Assembly: GCA_022925895.1 (NCBI GenBank)
Contig: JAKSYS010000060.1
Span: 62,001-126,000 of the forward strand
Reading direction: 5' to 3'
Length of the DNA: 64,000 nt
From: Fragilaria crotonensis
Lineage: Eukaryota; Bacillariophyta; Fragilariophyceae; Fragilariales; Fragilariaceae
Shown here one piece after another: positions 32,961 through 45,115 of this stretch (positions are counted from its first letter, which is position 1; each line of letters opens with the position of its first letter). Position numbers and translations under genes: made by a program. Below the pieces are notes generated by a model. The model was not told where the DNA came from and searched no databases. It was given only the letters and a program-made list of their open reading frames with translations.

Positions 32961-35900
32961 TTAACTCTCCTGCATGGCCGAGTCTCGGAGCGCCCGCTTC
33001 TCCTCTAACCACGCCGTCATTCTCTGCTTTAATTCAACAGCCGGCTCCACCATATCCATCGTCAGATACTTTCGGTTGAACGGATCATGAGGGTCATTCA
33101 GCAGAATCTGTGCAATTGTCGAACGGTCCACATGATTGCCGCTCGTGGGCAGAAGCACAGGATCCTTCATGAATGTAAAGACCAAAGGGTCCAGGAATTC
33201 GTCAGGGGCATCGGCGAGCAGCGCATCGTCGACGGCGACAGTCTCGGCGGCTACCTCGACCAACTCTGGGAGAAGAGCGAAGACTTCCATTGATTCCGGG
33301 CTCAACAAGGCCAGCTTTCTGCAGGTTTTCACAGCTTTGGTCACGAGCTCAGAGTTGTAGTAACCGCTCTTGGCACACTCAACTTGGAATTCTGGCAAGT
33401 TGGAAAAAAGAGCGAAGATGGCACACAGGTCTCGGAGCATCTCCTTAGGACGGAAGTTGTACTCCTCTGGATTGTCGACCTGAGAAGTGTAGATTGAGTG
33501 AGATACAGGTGTAGCAACTGAACGATAAGTTTACCAGGCACATATGATGCACAACCAACGAGCTACTCAACCGACATACCTTGAGCTCAAGTCCCTTGGC
33601 CCCAACAAGTTTTGTAAGAACATGCAACAACATGTTCACCAAACGGGTGCACATTTCTTGAAGCATGAATAGATTACGAATATCAGCATCTGTGTTGAGG
33701 TAACCCAACATTTGTAGTGTCTTGTTGCACAAGGGTAGGGCCCTCTTTACTTCACCCTCGTTTTCCTCCAAACGGCTGCTGATTTGTTCGCGCTGTTCCT
33801 CTGTAAGACCCGCCCATTGCTGAGCGTCCGAAATTTGCAGTTGGGCTTGACGAATTTCCGGCAGCTTTTCCATCACACTGGCAATCAAACTGTTCGTTTC
33901 GTTCATGATGCCGTTCGCAAACTTGATGAAACTTTCCTTGTTGGCAGTGATGCATCGGAAGGCAGGACGGTGTTCCTTGCTTTCCCACAAATACTTCAAG
34001 AGCGATGCAATGTTGGCGCGATGCCCCATCTTTTCGTAGTATCCCGTGTGTTCCACTTCTCCATACAACAGCAACAAGGACGGTGCCAACGTTTCTTGTG
34101 CGTACGAGTCTGACAGGAGATACGTCGCTCCTCCCGCCTTAGGATCGGTCGCCACGCCGCTTGGGACTGACTTCCCGTGTCGCTTCTCGTCGCCCGGCAG
34201 GTAAACATCATGAAGGACATCGCCAAGTTTGGCGCGTAGATTGTAGTTGCGAACAAGGTTAGCGAATTCGGGTGACAAGAGCCGGACGACCATACGAAAG
34301 ATATTGCCGTATTCATGGCCAGCTAGAAGCTTCGGCTTGCCTACATGAGGATTGGCCAGGAAGTTTAGAATGTCACAAATATCATCGACAAAGTGTTCGG
34401 GCATAAGCCCCAGCGTCGACGAATCCAATCGCAACAAGAATTGGGCCATGAGGTTGCAGAATCGCAGCGTCGACGCTACATTTTCTTCTTCAAAGAGTGT
34501 CACTTCATTGGCCCGTTGCATGGACAATAGGTTGGCAAAGCTCGGATCCGTTTGTAGGTCCACGTTGCGCTGTTGCAAAGTCCAGGCATTGTGACTGATG
34601 TTGCGAAGCAAGCTGTGGTGAAAAGAAGACAACGGCACGAAGCCTAAATGCAGGGAGCGCGCAGCCAAGAAGAAACAAGTGGGGATGAAACTGTTTTTGG
34701 GTGCGTACGGACTTGATGGGACAGCATCATTTTCGCCAAGGCGCGACACTGCATCGTCGCCTGTGTTGCAAAAAACACCTCCATGATCCTTGGCGGAAGA
34801 CACGAAACCTGCATCAATCAGTGCCGACTTGGACTCGCTGGCGATGAAGGGTTCGCACAATTTCAACAGAACGGAGGATAAATTCATGAGAAGAGGCGTC
34901 TTGCTCACTTTGTTGGGATCAGGGCGCATAGCTGTCGCACCGACATTGACTAACAAGGCATCAGTAAACCATTGCATCACTTGCTGACGTGCGTCGGCGC
35001 CAGCAGTGACAAGGGCTCGGATTAAATTGTTGCAACTGACTTGGTAAGCTGTCAACTGTCGTCGTTGGACACTCAGTGCCTTTTCGACCGCATCCTTCGT
35101 TGCCATTACATTAGGAAAACCAGCAGTGACAGTCGGATGATCTCGCGGACATCCAAGGCGCAAGACAAGACCTAATATCGTGTCCTTTTCGAGTGCTGGT
35201 CCTGATCGCTTGAAATAGCCGTCACCACCCCGATTCATGGATTGCATTATCTGAAAGATTTGACGTTGTCGGAGCGTCGCATCAGCAGGGAGTGTTGGTG
35301 GGGGCGGTACGACGGTTTCCTTCGCTGAGGGACTATCAGCTGGCGGTAACAAGAAAGTGCTCATTTGTGTCATGACGGACGCTGCTTTCTTGTGACAGCA
35401 CATCGCTGTTAAGGCGGTAACCAATTGCAACCCACCACCACCATCGTCACCGCTATCGAGCACGGTATCCATCTTTCGGAGTGCTGTCGTGAAGTACTGC
35501 ACCACACCCGTAATTACATGCTCGAACACTGTCTTATCTTGAGTCACAAGTTCTTCACACAAACAGTAATAAAACGACGAAGTCGTTCCCGAGACGCCAT
35601 GTACGATACTTTGTCCCAAATCGGTGCTGCCCAAGCACCTGGCCAGTTCTGTCGTAGCGTCTTTGCCACCATCGAAGAGGTCGGGGACCATCAATGTCGA
35701 TGCAGCATAAGAAACCGTTTGAGTCATAATCTCCGCCAACAATTCCTCGAGTTCCCCAGGTACTTTGGCCTTGAGTTGTTTCATCAATTTCATTTCTTCG
35801 GCGGCCCGCCGGTGGCTGGCACCAAGGTATTGTATAATATTGGATTGTGTAGTGAGACGGGAGGCCAAAATTTCCGCAATTGTTTGGACGGTAATGTCCG

Positions 35901-36393
35901 TCGAGTTGATGTCCACCACGACGCAAGTGTGGTCGGCTACCGTAGTGGTAGGTGCCAAGACCACCTGCAAGACCTTGCGGACCAAAATTTCCTTCTTGCG
36001 CTGAATTTTGCGAGCGGGATCAAGAGGAGACATTGGTTTTTTAGGTTTCTTCGGTTGGGGTTGTTGATCTCCTGATTGGGAGGGTTGCTTCTTCTCAGAA
36101 GTTGTTGCGGTTGGCAATACCTTGGCAGCAGGTTTACGGTCGTCTTCAACGTCCATGGCTATTGGTGGGTCTGAATGTTCGGCAGGAGTGGAGGGGGTAT
36201 CGACTTGCATTGCACTCGGAGTATCAGGAGTTGCATTCGTTTGTCCCATGATTCTTGCCAAGCGACGAGCTCGGATTTCTTGTTCGGTCAATGCAGGCGA
36301 AGGTCCGTCGCCATTCGTGGTACTCTCTTCATTGCTATTCGTTCCTGTAGAGCGAAGGGCCCAACTGGCCAGGTCAGGGAGGAAGCCACTCAT
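32961..36393 (-). CDS. UFD2: U-box ubiquitin chain elongation factor E4 (UFD2/UBE4B type), two exons
   Basis: E4/E3 ubiquitin ligase that extends ubiquitin chains on substrates, typically with Cdc48/p97. Exon 1 is 36393-33580 and exon 2 33479-32961, joined by a 100-nt phase-0 intron (GTATGT...CTTCTCAG), giving 1110 residues, near the family length. The N-terminal region is Pro/Ala/Lys rich with low complexity. The UFD2 core follows and includes [17 protein letters not shown] and [19 protein letters not shown]. The C-terminal U-box reads [18 protein letters not shown] and then [21 protein letters not shown], where the invariant Pro and Asp of the E2-binding surface are present. Met at 36408 is an alternative start; MSGFLPDL at 36393 is preferred. 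Confidence 0.94.
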
Positions 36394-36408
36394 TCTGATA
36401 TTGTGCAA

Positions 36409-37074
36409 AGTCTACACAATGAGTATTGAATGAGAGATGTTTACACGTAGCGAAAGCCTTCAGCTCTCAGCTCTTAAGAATGCAGGACGCGACGACACGA
36501 CTGATCCTCGGCTTGGAAGGCCAACGAAGAATCCACAAGTCCCATTCCTCAGGTCTCAACTATATACCGGTATGCATGTACTGAACGAACCAGTCCACCA
36601 GTAATAGTGCCGGTACCCGGAGCAGTATGCTACTCCAGTACTCGGAGTACTATACTGTACCACCAGTGTTTGATATCTATGGTTGGTATCATACTATGTC
36701 TGATGGATACTTTCTGGATTCTGAAGAGAAATCGATGGGAGCGTTTTAGTACTCGTATCTGCTACTCCGAGTAGATGGTACAAGTATGTACTGTAGACTC
36801 TGTGAGTGTCATGTGAGATTTTGAGTAAATGCGTTTTACAACTTCTTATGATTTTAACGTCTAAAAACGTCAAGAGGATCCCGTTTGGCTCCAGTTTATC
36901 TCGGCACCTGTGCATATGAAACAGGAACATCGAACAACATCTCTGTAATCAATAACGTCAACAGCACACACACAGATCGATCCTTTCCACATCTGAGTTC
37001 ATTCATCATTCGTTCCTTTATCCAAGTGAAAGCAATCCACCGAGAATTCTTTCGAAGCAACGCTTAGAACTGAC
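36409..37074. other. Divergent promoter region between the E4 ligase and the TULIP-PqiA gene
   Basis: About 670 bases separating two genes transcribed away from each other. GTAC-type motifs are dense from 36560 to 36810 (for example TACTCCAGTACTCGGAGTAC). No coding frame is supported. Confidence 0.5.
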
Positions 37075-40000
37075 ATGATGAAGCCAGTATTGCTTTTGAG
37101 CCTCCTGGCTGCCGCTTTTCACGCAACATCAGGACAAGAACACCCGAGTTCTACCAGTCGCTATGATCCCCTCGTGAACTGGCTCTCAAACTTGTCCGTT
37201 GCTATCCCAGATCAGCATTTTAAGGAGTCAGTTTTCAGTCTCGCCATTCGAGACATGACATGTTCAAAGTTTGCTGTTGAAACCATCAATTCGACCTATA
37301 CACCGTCATCCAGTGTTGAATCGGAGAATCCCAGCCTGGACTTGGCAGTAGCAGGGATTTCTGCTACATGTCAAGGTACATACCACACGACAGGTCTCTC
37401 TGGACAAGTTTCAGCCACTGTAGCTTCGTCTTCTTCCGAAAATCCTCTGCAATTGAGTCTTGTGTTCCAATCCAATACAACAAGCTCCGGCGTTCGCATG
37501 GCCACCAGCGTCTCGACACAACTGTGCGAAACGAATCTAAACGTTGCAGAGCTTCATTTTACTGGATCGATATCCGCCAAATTGATCAATCTCTTTCGAA
37601 GTGAAATTCGGGGCTATGTGTCAAAGGCACTCTCGACGGAACTGTGTCCCGTGTTGGACGATACCATCGACACACAACTGACCAACGTATTGCAAACAGC
37701 TGATCGCTACATGATGGGATTGATTCCGAACGAAACGAAAACACCACTTCATCGTAAGAAAGCTTCACCTGCCTGGAACTGGAATCGTGATGCACCCTTG
37801 GTACCCGCGATGCTGCGACTGCTGAATCGTGCCATCCTTGAACCATTTCTAAACGAAGGCATTGTCTTGAAGATATTGGAAGCCGTCTTAGGGCATGACG
37901 TCGATGATAACTGTGGTTATTTCTTCCGGGGTTGGAATGGTCTACTGGAGGAATTGACGAAGGGTGCAATTGAGTTTCAAGTTCCCAACCTTGCCTGGCT
38001 TCGTAACATTTCCATTATCATTCCGAACTATGCCAGCATCTCGTTACTTCCTAAACATGTGCGCATTTCAGGAATCGACAAGCTCGATCAACTCCAATTT
38101 CTGTTCCCTATGAATAATACCAACTTGTTCGGGACAAAATTGGTAGTACCTTACGGCATGGATGTGTCGTTGGAAATGGATATTGCAGTGTCGGAAACAA
38201 CAGGGGGTACCTTTCAAGGCGATGACTTGCTGGAATCCTTTCAAGTGTCCATCAATACTTCGTCTTTGGACTTCAAGAGCTCCTTGTCACTGGATTTGAA
38301 TTCAACTCGCATGAGGACCACTACCATGAAGCATGTGCTCTCCGCTGTAACACGTGACACTCCAACCGACCTAGGGTGCTCCTTGTCTCCCATTGGAACC
38401 TTTGTAATTGATTCCCTTGTTGCCAACGTTGAAATTCAGTCGATTTCGTTTCTCCCCAAAAACGCAAATGCCAGTCTCGAACACGACATGGATACCATGA
38501 TCAATAACTTTCTTGCACTCTTCTTGACCGAGTATGATGACCTTGTCACGTTGGCCTTCGCGGGTCTGTTGAATGGCCCAGCCAAACACCTCGCGGAAAC
38601 GGCTTCGAACAGTTGGATGCAAAACCTGATTCAAGCGTTGCTGCCGAATGGTGCTGATTCTAGTTGCCGAGCGTCTGGGGTGGTCAATGCGACGGCACCT
38701 GATTTTTTCAACTTTTCGTCTCAAGCCACGTTTTTGAAACGTTTCAATGACTTTCTCAACGACAGTCGCGACCCAATGAATGAATACTTGGAATGTGTTA
38801 CCGACGTTGTAACGACCCACATTCAAAGTGCTTCACCAACCGTAGAATTCGGAGGCGCGACGCTGCAGCTTCAGAACCTGGCGATTGATAGTGTCGGCAG
38901 TATCGAAGGTATCGGTAAGGCGCAGTTTGCAAGTCCTGCGTCGTTCGCTCTGTGATGTTTGTCGTGTGACTAACTAACCCACACCCTTATCCCGCATAGA
39001 ATTGCTGTCTCCAGAAGCTGATGGATATCACTTGTCTAATAGTCTACAGTATGGTTTCTGCAGAGGCAACGAGACTGACAATCAAAATGTGACTTGTTCA
39101 GGACCTATATTGTCGGCCACCGCACTGATGTCCATACCTTCCATGAACGTGAACGGGGCAGCGAACTTTACTGCAGCCTTGGGGTCCATTCAGGAGTCAG
39201 TATCGGCACTCTTACTATACGACTTGAACCAGCTGAAGAACCTTTCCTTGTTAGAGCTTCTATCGTGCCAGAATTGTTTGGCTCAGCCAGCCCTCGAAGC
39301 AGTTCTGTACGCAGCTCCCCAAGTGATCGACCACATCTCTTTGGGGATCGAAGCAGAGATGAAAGGCTACACTGCCGAACCAATGTACTTCCGACTTGAT
39401 TCGGCGTCGTACGAAGCAGCGACCTCCGCAATAGAGTCAGCCATTTCATGGTTCCAGATGAGTGTTGTAGAGGTTATCAACCAAACAGTCTCACAACTTA
39501 TCAAGACTGCGCAGGCAAGTTGCCACGTGCTACATGATGATCATGAAAAGAAAGGCTTGACAGCAATCCTCTCTGTCATCGTCTTTTTGCTGCCATTGTA
39601 TATTCTCTCGCACATCGCCTACCTCGCGTTTTGCCAAGGAAGCGGTCCGGGTAGTACCGACGAAGACGAGCCTATTTTTGAATTGGAAGACAGGGTTAAT
39701 CGGAGTGAAGCAGGCGCCATCGATGTTCTCTTGGAGAAGAATGCCTCCCTCATGACAAATGATTTAGCTCCCAATGGTTTTCGGCATGTTTTCCCGGTAC
39801 TTCTCATAGCAACAATGGCGTTGCTGGCGGTCAGCAATCTCAGTGTTGGTGCAACTGTTGACTTATCGGTGACAGTCAATAACGTACCCAGTGTGATTCG
39901 TTTGCCATCTCTGTTTGCCTTCAGCCTAGGAAATACAATTCACGAGATGTACCAGGCTGGAATCTATGTACTTCTTTTCATTGTGGTTATCTTCAGTGGT

Positions 40001-41167
40001 GCCTGGCCATACTTGAAGTTGCTCATGATGCTTTGGGCCTGGGTCGCCCCTGAGTCTATGTTTAGTCTCAAGAAGCGTGGCAAACTTCTCTTCTCTCTGG
40101 ATGCACTCAGCAAGTTTTCGCTTGTGGACACATTTGTCTTGGTAATTATGATGGTTTCGTTCCGATTCCATCTCGCGTTTGGCAGCTATGCCGTCGTTGA
40201 TGTCTTCGTCAACCCACACTTCGGATTCTATGGATTTCTCATTGCCACGACAATCTCACTTCTCGCTGGACACGTCGAGCTACACTTTCATCGACGTTGT
40301 GCGAAACCAGAGACTATGTTCGCCGACAATACGCGCTCATCGCTCTTTTCGTACCACTACCCGTACGATGGGAGAAAGTACAATTTGTCGGGGTTGTTGA
40401 AGGCAGGTCTCGTTGTGTGTATGACTGCCACCTTCGCCCTCCTAACGATCGGCAGCCTAAGGAAGAGTTTCACTTTTGAGTTCGGAGGACTGGCTGGAAA
40501 ACTCCTCGGAGAAAACAGCACGAAATCATACTCGTTGATATCCATCGGGACTTCCATTTCAGGGAGTGTGGAAGACTCAGATGGTCCAGGGATTATGTTC
40601 CTCCAAGTGGTTTATTTTTTCTACGCTTGCATCATGCCGTGTGTATGCTTGCTAGCGTTGTCGATTCTAATGGTCGTCCCCATGGACTGTGCACAACAAG
40701 AACTCTGGTTGACGGTGGCAGAAGTGGGCAATGCTTGGTCTGCATTGGAGGTGTTCGTCATGTCTATCGTTGCTGCTGTGTTTGAGATATCGACATTCGC
40801 ATCATTCATCGTTGGTCATAAGTGTGACATTCTCAACCAGATATTACACGACCAATTCGATGACCAATTTGACGGGGACGATGTTTGTTATTCTCTGAAT
40901 GCCAGCGCCTCGTCAAATATGTGGCTTCTTGTGTTGGGAGTCGTTTTGAATTCCGCCCTCGTATCGACCCTGCTGAGGATGGCTCAAACTGTGGTGGAGG
41001 CACGTTCCCACTCGAGGGATGACGCGTCCTGCGTGTTGCACCTGATAGCGACGACTTCGTTGAGCAAATGGTTGCTTGAGCGCATTGCGGAAGACCCACT
41101 GACTGTTCCGTTGCTAAGCGACTCCCAAGAAGCTGTGCAGTCAGAACTCGACGACGGAGGGCTGTGA
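37075..41167 (+). CDS. Large membrane protein: secreted TULIP/BPI-like half fused to a tandem PqiA-like membrane half
   Basis: Exons 37075-38914 and 39000-41167 are joined by an 85-nt intron (GTAAGG...CCGCATAG, branch-like CTAACTAAC), giving 1335 residues in frame. A signal peptide (MMKPVLLLSLLAAAFHATSG) leads a roughly 750-residue luminal/extracellular region. Part of it, SEIRGYVSKALSTELCPVLDD, resembles the BPI/LBP-type TULIP lipid-binding fold. After a first membrane segment (LSVIVFLLPLYILSHIAYLAF, about residue 800) come two PqiA-like modules of several membrane helices. Module one has AWPYLKLLMMLWAW and LDALSKFSLVDTFVLVIMM; module two has VAEVGNAWSALEVFVMSIVAAV. Bacterial PqiA/LetA has the same two-module layout and helps move lipids with MCE proteins; its zinc-binding Cys pairs are not seen here. 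A role in lipid movement is inference. Confidence 0.75.
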
Positions 41168-41456
41168 ACTGTTCTAATGCAGCAGTATGAGTGTGATGTA
41201 TAAGCGACTCGCCCTCTTGGACGATTCGCTCACCTCATTTGCTTGCTGCAGTGAATCGACAACTCGGTGATGACGCCGCTAACTGTGCGGGCCTTCCCAA
41301 ACTGTGAGACTCCTGCAACGACGACTACGTTGCAAGTTGCACGTGCGTCCTCAGACGATTGACGCCTACTTAATAATTCCCGTGATTTAAGAAGCAGACG
41401 GAAGGATGTGGATTTCTTACGACGTATTTTTTAACGATTGTGTCATGTTATCTGTT
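41168..41456. other. Short convergent intergenic spacer
   Basis: About 290 bases between two genes ending toward each other; it presumably holds both 3' UTRs. No gene seen. Confidence 0.5.
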
Positions 41457-44153
41457 CTAATGTCCTTGAGTGGCAGGATAGAAGTAATCACAGGTGTTAC
41501 ATGTTTTCTTGCACGATGCCGCGACGTCAATGAACTTGCACAGATAGCCGAACAAAGGGTTCTCGCTGAGCCAAACACAATCTTTGCGACCAATGAGTTC
41601 ATCGATGAATAAGGTATCGTCGTTCGAATCTGCACATGCGTTGGAAGTCGGTGCGACACTGGAAGTCGTTGGAGTGGGAGTCGGCGCTGGAGCCGTGAGA
41701 GCTGGTTGTGGTGTAATCACGGACACTGGAGCATTGGATTCAGCGACTGGCTCACGAGTCAGGGGCGTTGGCTCCGCGACAGGCGCAGTGGAAGGCTTGA
41801 CTAAGGTCATTGATGGTGCATCAGAACCCACATCAACTGGCGGAGACGTCGCAGGAGCACCAGAATCCACCTGAACAGGTGAATCTGAGGAGTATTTCGG
41901 TTGTGTCACCGACACTGGAACTACTGGTGGCCACGTTAAGGGTGTCGGAGGCTCTACCGGTGGCACAACGGGCGCATCAGAACCGGCCACAAGAGCGGAG
42001 CAGTTACAGTTACAGTTACAGGAGCATCGGAACCCACATGAACAGGCGCATCTGTTGAGGTCGTTGGTTGATTGGTGGACGGTGCGGCGACTGGCTCCGA
42101 CGTTGAGGCTGTCGGAGGTTCGACCGGTGGCACAACGGGCGCATCAGAACCGGCCACAACAGGCGGAGCAGTTACAGTTACAGGAGCATCGGAACCCACA
42201 TGAACAGGCGCATCTGTTGAGCATGTCGGTTGTGTCACGGACACTGGAGCTACTGGTTCCCACGTTAAGGGTGTTGGAGGCTCCACCGGTGGCACAACGG
42301 GCGCATCAGAACCGGCCGCAACAGGCGGAGCAGTTACAGGAGCGTCGGAACCCACATGAACAGGCGCATCTGTTGAGCATGTCGGTTGTGTCACGGACAC
42401 TGGAGCTACTGGTTCCCACGTTAAGGGTGTTGGAGGCTCCACCGGTGGCACAACGGGCGCATCAGAACCGGCCACAACAGGCGGAGCAGTTACAGTTACA
42501 GGAGCATCGGAACCCACATGAACAGGCGCATCTGTTGAGCATGTTGGTTGTGTCACGGACACTGGTGCGACTGGTTCCCATGTTAAGGGTGTTGGAGGCT
42601 CCACCGGTGGCACAACGGGCGCATCAGAACCGGCCACGACAGGCGCAGTCGTTACAGGAGCATTGGAACCCACATGATCAGGCGTACCTGTTGAGGTCGT
42701 TGGTTGATTGGTGGACGGTGCAGCGACTGGGTCCGACGTTATGGATGTCGGAGGTTCTACCGGTGGCACAACGGGTGCATCAGAACCGACCACAACTGGC
42801 GAAGCAGTTACAGGAGCGTCAGAATCCACGTGAACAGGTGAAGCTGTGGAACATTTGGGTTTGACATCGGATACGGGAGCGATTGTTTGTCGTGGCAAGG
42901 GTGTAATTGGTTCTACCGGTGCATCAACGGGCACAGTGGATGGTGGCGTAGTAGTCAGGGAACCACCTCCACTACCAGCGGCGGGAACAGCAGAAGCAAC
43001 TTGACTTGCTTCATTACAAAAGTCTGGAGGGTTGCTGTTGTTATCGCATAGCTGCTGCTTGATCCAATCGATTATGGGAACAGCATCGGGAGGCGTGGAA
43101 ATTCGACTGTCGATAGGACTTGGAACGATGCCAGGTTGATCGTCGGCACAGTAGTCTGGAGGGTTGCTCGAAAGATCGCAAATTTGTTCTTTGATCCAGT
43201 CGATTTCACCGGAAACGCGGCTGTACACTCCGGGCGTGTCTGGCCTTGCGCATCCGTCGCCCCAACTCACGATGCCAACCAGAGTGAAGGTCTCCCCATC
43301 GGCGATGACAAGTGGCCCACCAGAATCACCTTGACAGCTGTCCTTGGCCCCTGCACCGACTCCAGCACACATCATGATGTCGCCATTGATGCGACCGGGA
43401 TAGTTGCTTTCACACGTTGCAGTTGGGATATAGCCGAGGTCAACCTCCTGCAAGATAAAGGACCCAGCGCCATCCTCTGACGTATCCCCGTACCCCACGA
43501 CCGTCAGTGTCTGTCCGTCTGTGGGAGACTCATTGCTCTCGTTGAGTACGGCTGGCTTTGTTGTCCACCCGGGCATGCAACTTCATGACGAGGTAGTCGT
43601 ACGCAAAGTCGGCTTCGGGGCGTGGGTCGTATAGTGGATGGGGTCTTCGTTCCGTGATTGTCCTCTCATAACCACGCCCTCCATCAATGCCGATACCAAG
43701 TTTACGAGACGACCCGACGTAGACGGTGTTCGAAACAATCACATCACTATGAGCTGCGGATACGATGATATCTGAGCAGGACGGAATATTCATCATTCGC
43801 AGCGAAGGTTGATAGGTTTGGGAAGGTTAGTATTGACGCGAAGGTTAGAGCAGACTCGTTTGAGTGAAACTCACCATCGTGGACCAGGGCTGCACCGCAT
43901 GCATCCCATTCAACAAAAAACGGATACTCTCCAATGCCGGCATCGTCTCCTCCAACAATGCGAGAATTTCCTGTAGCATTGTCATTGCCGTGTCCGCCTA
44001 GATTGAATGAAAGACATGTCAGTGCCAAGAAACAAATGGTTGAGCGCTTTGGTTTGCAAACTTATCAAGCGTCTCACCGTGATTGGTGCCACGAAGCCTA
44101 GATGCCCCCACAGATGTGATAAGGGCCCACCATGATGCATAGATAAACTTCAT
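41457..44153 (-). pseudogene. Trypsin-like serine protease with long repetitive linker, three exons, two frameshifts
   Basis: Exons 44153-44078, 43997-43875 and 43771-41457 use introns of 80 nt (GTGAGA...CAATCTAG) and 103 nt (GTGAGT...GCTCAG) with matching phases. A signal peptide starts MKFIYASWWALITSV; activation site RIVGGDD; His in VSAAHSD (the usual Cys after His is Ser); Asp in AYDYLVMKL; Ser in GDSGGP with KDSCQG before it. A Val/Pro/Thr-rich tandem-repeat linker and a Cys-rich ending (CVWLSENPLFGYLCKFIDV...CDYF) follow. One extra base near 43557-43562 (AAA run on the minus strand) and one missing base near 41992 break the frame; with both repaired it would be 837 residues. Conserved coding on both sides of each break means either recent loss or sequence error. 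The DIRS element starts about 200 bp upstream. Confidence 0.75.
41930..42860 (-). repeat. Tandem repeat, about six units of 156/162 bp, in the protease linker
   Basis: The landmark CATCTGTTGAG recurs at 42049, 42211, 42367 and 42529, spacings of 162, 156 and 162. A related unit starts near 42686 and diverged ones flank both sides. The 6-bp difference is one fewer TTACAG. Units encode 52 or 54 residues (GSDAPVVPPVEPPTPLTW, then STDAPVHVGSDAP) and are nearly identical at the centre, suggesting recent unequal exchange. Confidence 0.9.
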
Positions 44154-44351
44154 TTCCGATGTCGGGATTGCTTTCTTTCAGAAACCGAAATTGTTGTGCT
44201 CGTATCGATTTATGAACGAAAGGATGATATTCCCAGTTTGATGGACAGCGAATCGGCAGTCGGCCTTGGGATACTAGTCGTACATTTGATCAAGGATGTG
44301 GGACTCAAAAGGTCCGCGTCTTCTATCCTGGCTGGGACTCACCTCTCGTTA

Positions 44352-44544
44352 GCGGGATGCGGAACCTTTCCCGCCTCAGCGGCTGCTCCATCGTACGGTC
44401 TAGTGGTTGTACCGGTAGGGTGCTACCGTCGTCGTAGCTACTGTTTTGGTCGAGGATGGTGGTTATGGCAACTTACTAAGGGGCCTTTCCTTCCAATCCT
44501 CGACGAGCGGTAGCGCTGCTTTGCAGTGCCTACCGCATGATCGG
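44352..44544 (-). repeat. Split direct repeat A, outer copy
   Basis: Begins GCGGGATGCGGAACC on the plus strand and ends CGCATGATCGG. It matches 44863-45055 at a constant offset of 511 with no difference found by eye. It forms the left (3') terminus of the DIRS element. Confidence 0.95.
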
Positions 44545-44558
44545 AGTGGGCGGGTGGG

Positions 44559-44863
44559 TTTAAAACTAAGCGAGCTATCGATAGCTCCACCGCACTACTC
44601 GTGGCAACCTTGGACCAGGTTCCGCGAGTCTCGTGTGGCGTTCCTTGCTGCTGCGCCGACGTTCGACGCCGAGATTCAGCAACAATGAGAACGATGCTTG
44701 CTAGCTCCTGTTCAATTACCTAGTAGTATTCTGGGTACTCGGTCCCTCGTAGTACGTCCACTCTAGTATTGCATTCTAGTCACGAATGCGCCGAAGAATC
44801 CAACAACGTAGGATTCGTGACGTATGTGCTGCAGACCTTCCGTTTTTTCACTGCCGCTGACGG
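44559..44863 (-). repeat. Split direct repeat B, internal copy
   Basis: Begins TTTAAAACTAAGCGAGC and ends CGCTGACGG on the plus strand; matches 50565-50869 at a constant offset of 6006. It abuts the inner A copy directly at 44863, which recreates the junction of a circularised element. Confidence 0.95.
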
Positions 44864-45055
44864 CGGGATGCGGAACCTTTCCCGCCTCAGCGGCTGCTCC
44901 ATCGTACGGTCTAGTGGTTGTACCGGTAGGGTGCTACCGTCGTCGTAGCTACTGTTTTGGTCGAGGATGGTGGTTATGGCAACTTACTAAGGGGCCTTTC
45001 CTTCCAATCCTCGACGAGCGGTAGCGCTGCTTTGCAGTGCCTACCGCATGATCGG
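44863..45055 (-). repeat. Split direct repeat A, inner copy
   Basis: Same 193 bases as 44352-44544, lying 60 bp beyond the recombinase stop codon. Confidence 0.95.
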
Positions 45056-45115
45056 CCCAGGGGCCATAGGCAGAAAGGGTGGGAGCCAACGGCGGGTGGG
45101 AAAGAAGAAAGGCGG

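Noticed and set aside
42055-42864. 269-codon plus-strand frame across the protease minisatellite
   Set aside because: Repetitive antisense of the protease linker; the minus strand has the signal peptide, catalytic domain and splice sites.
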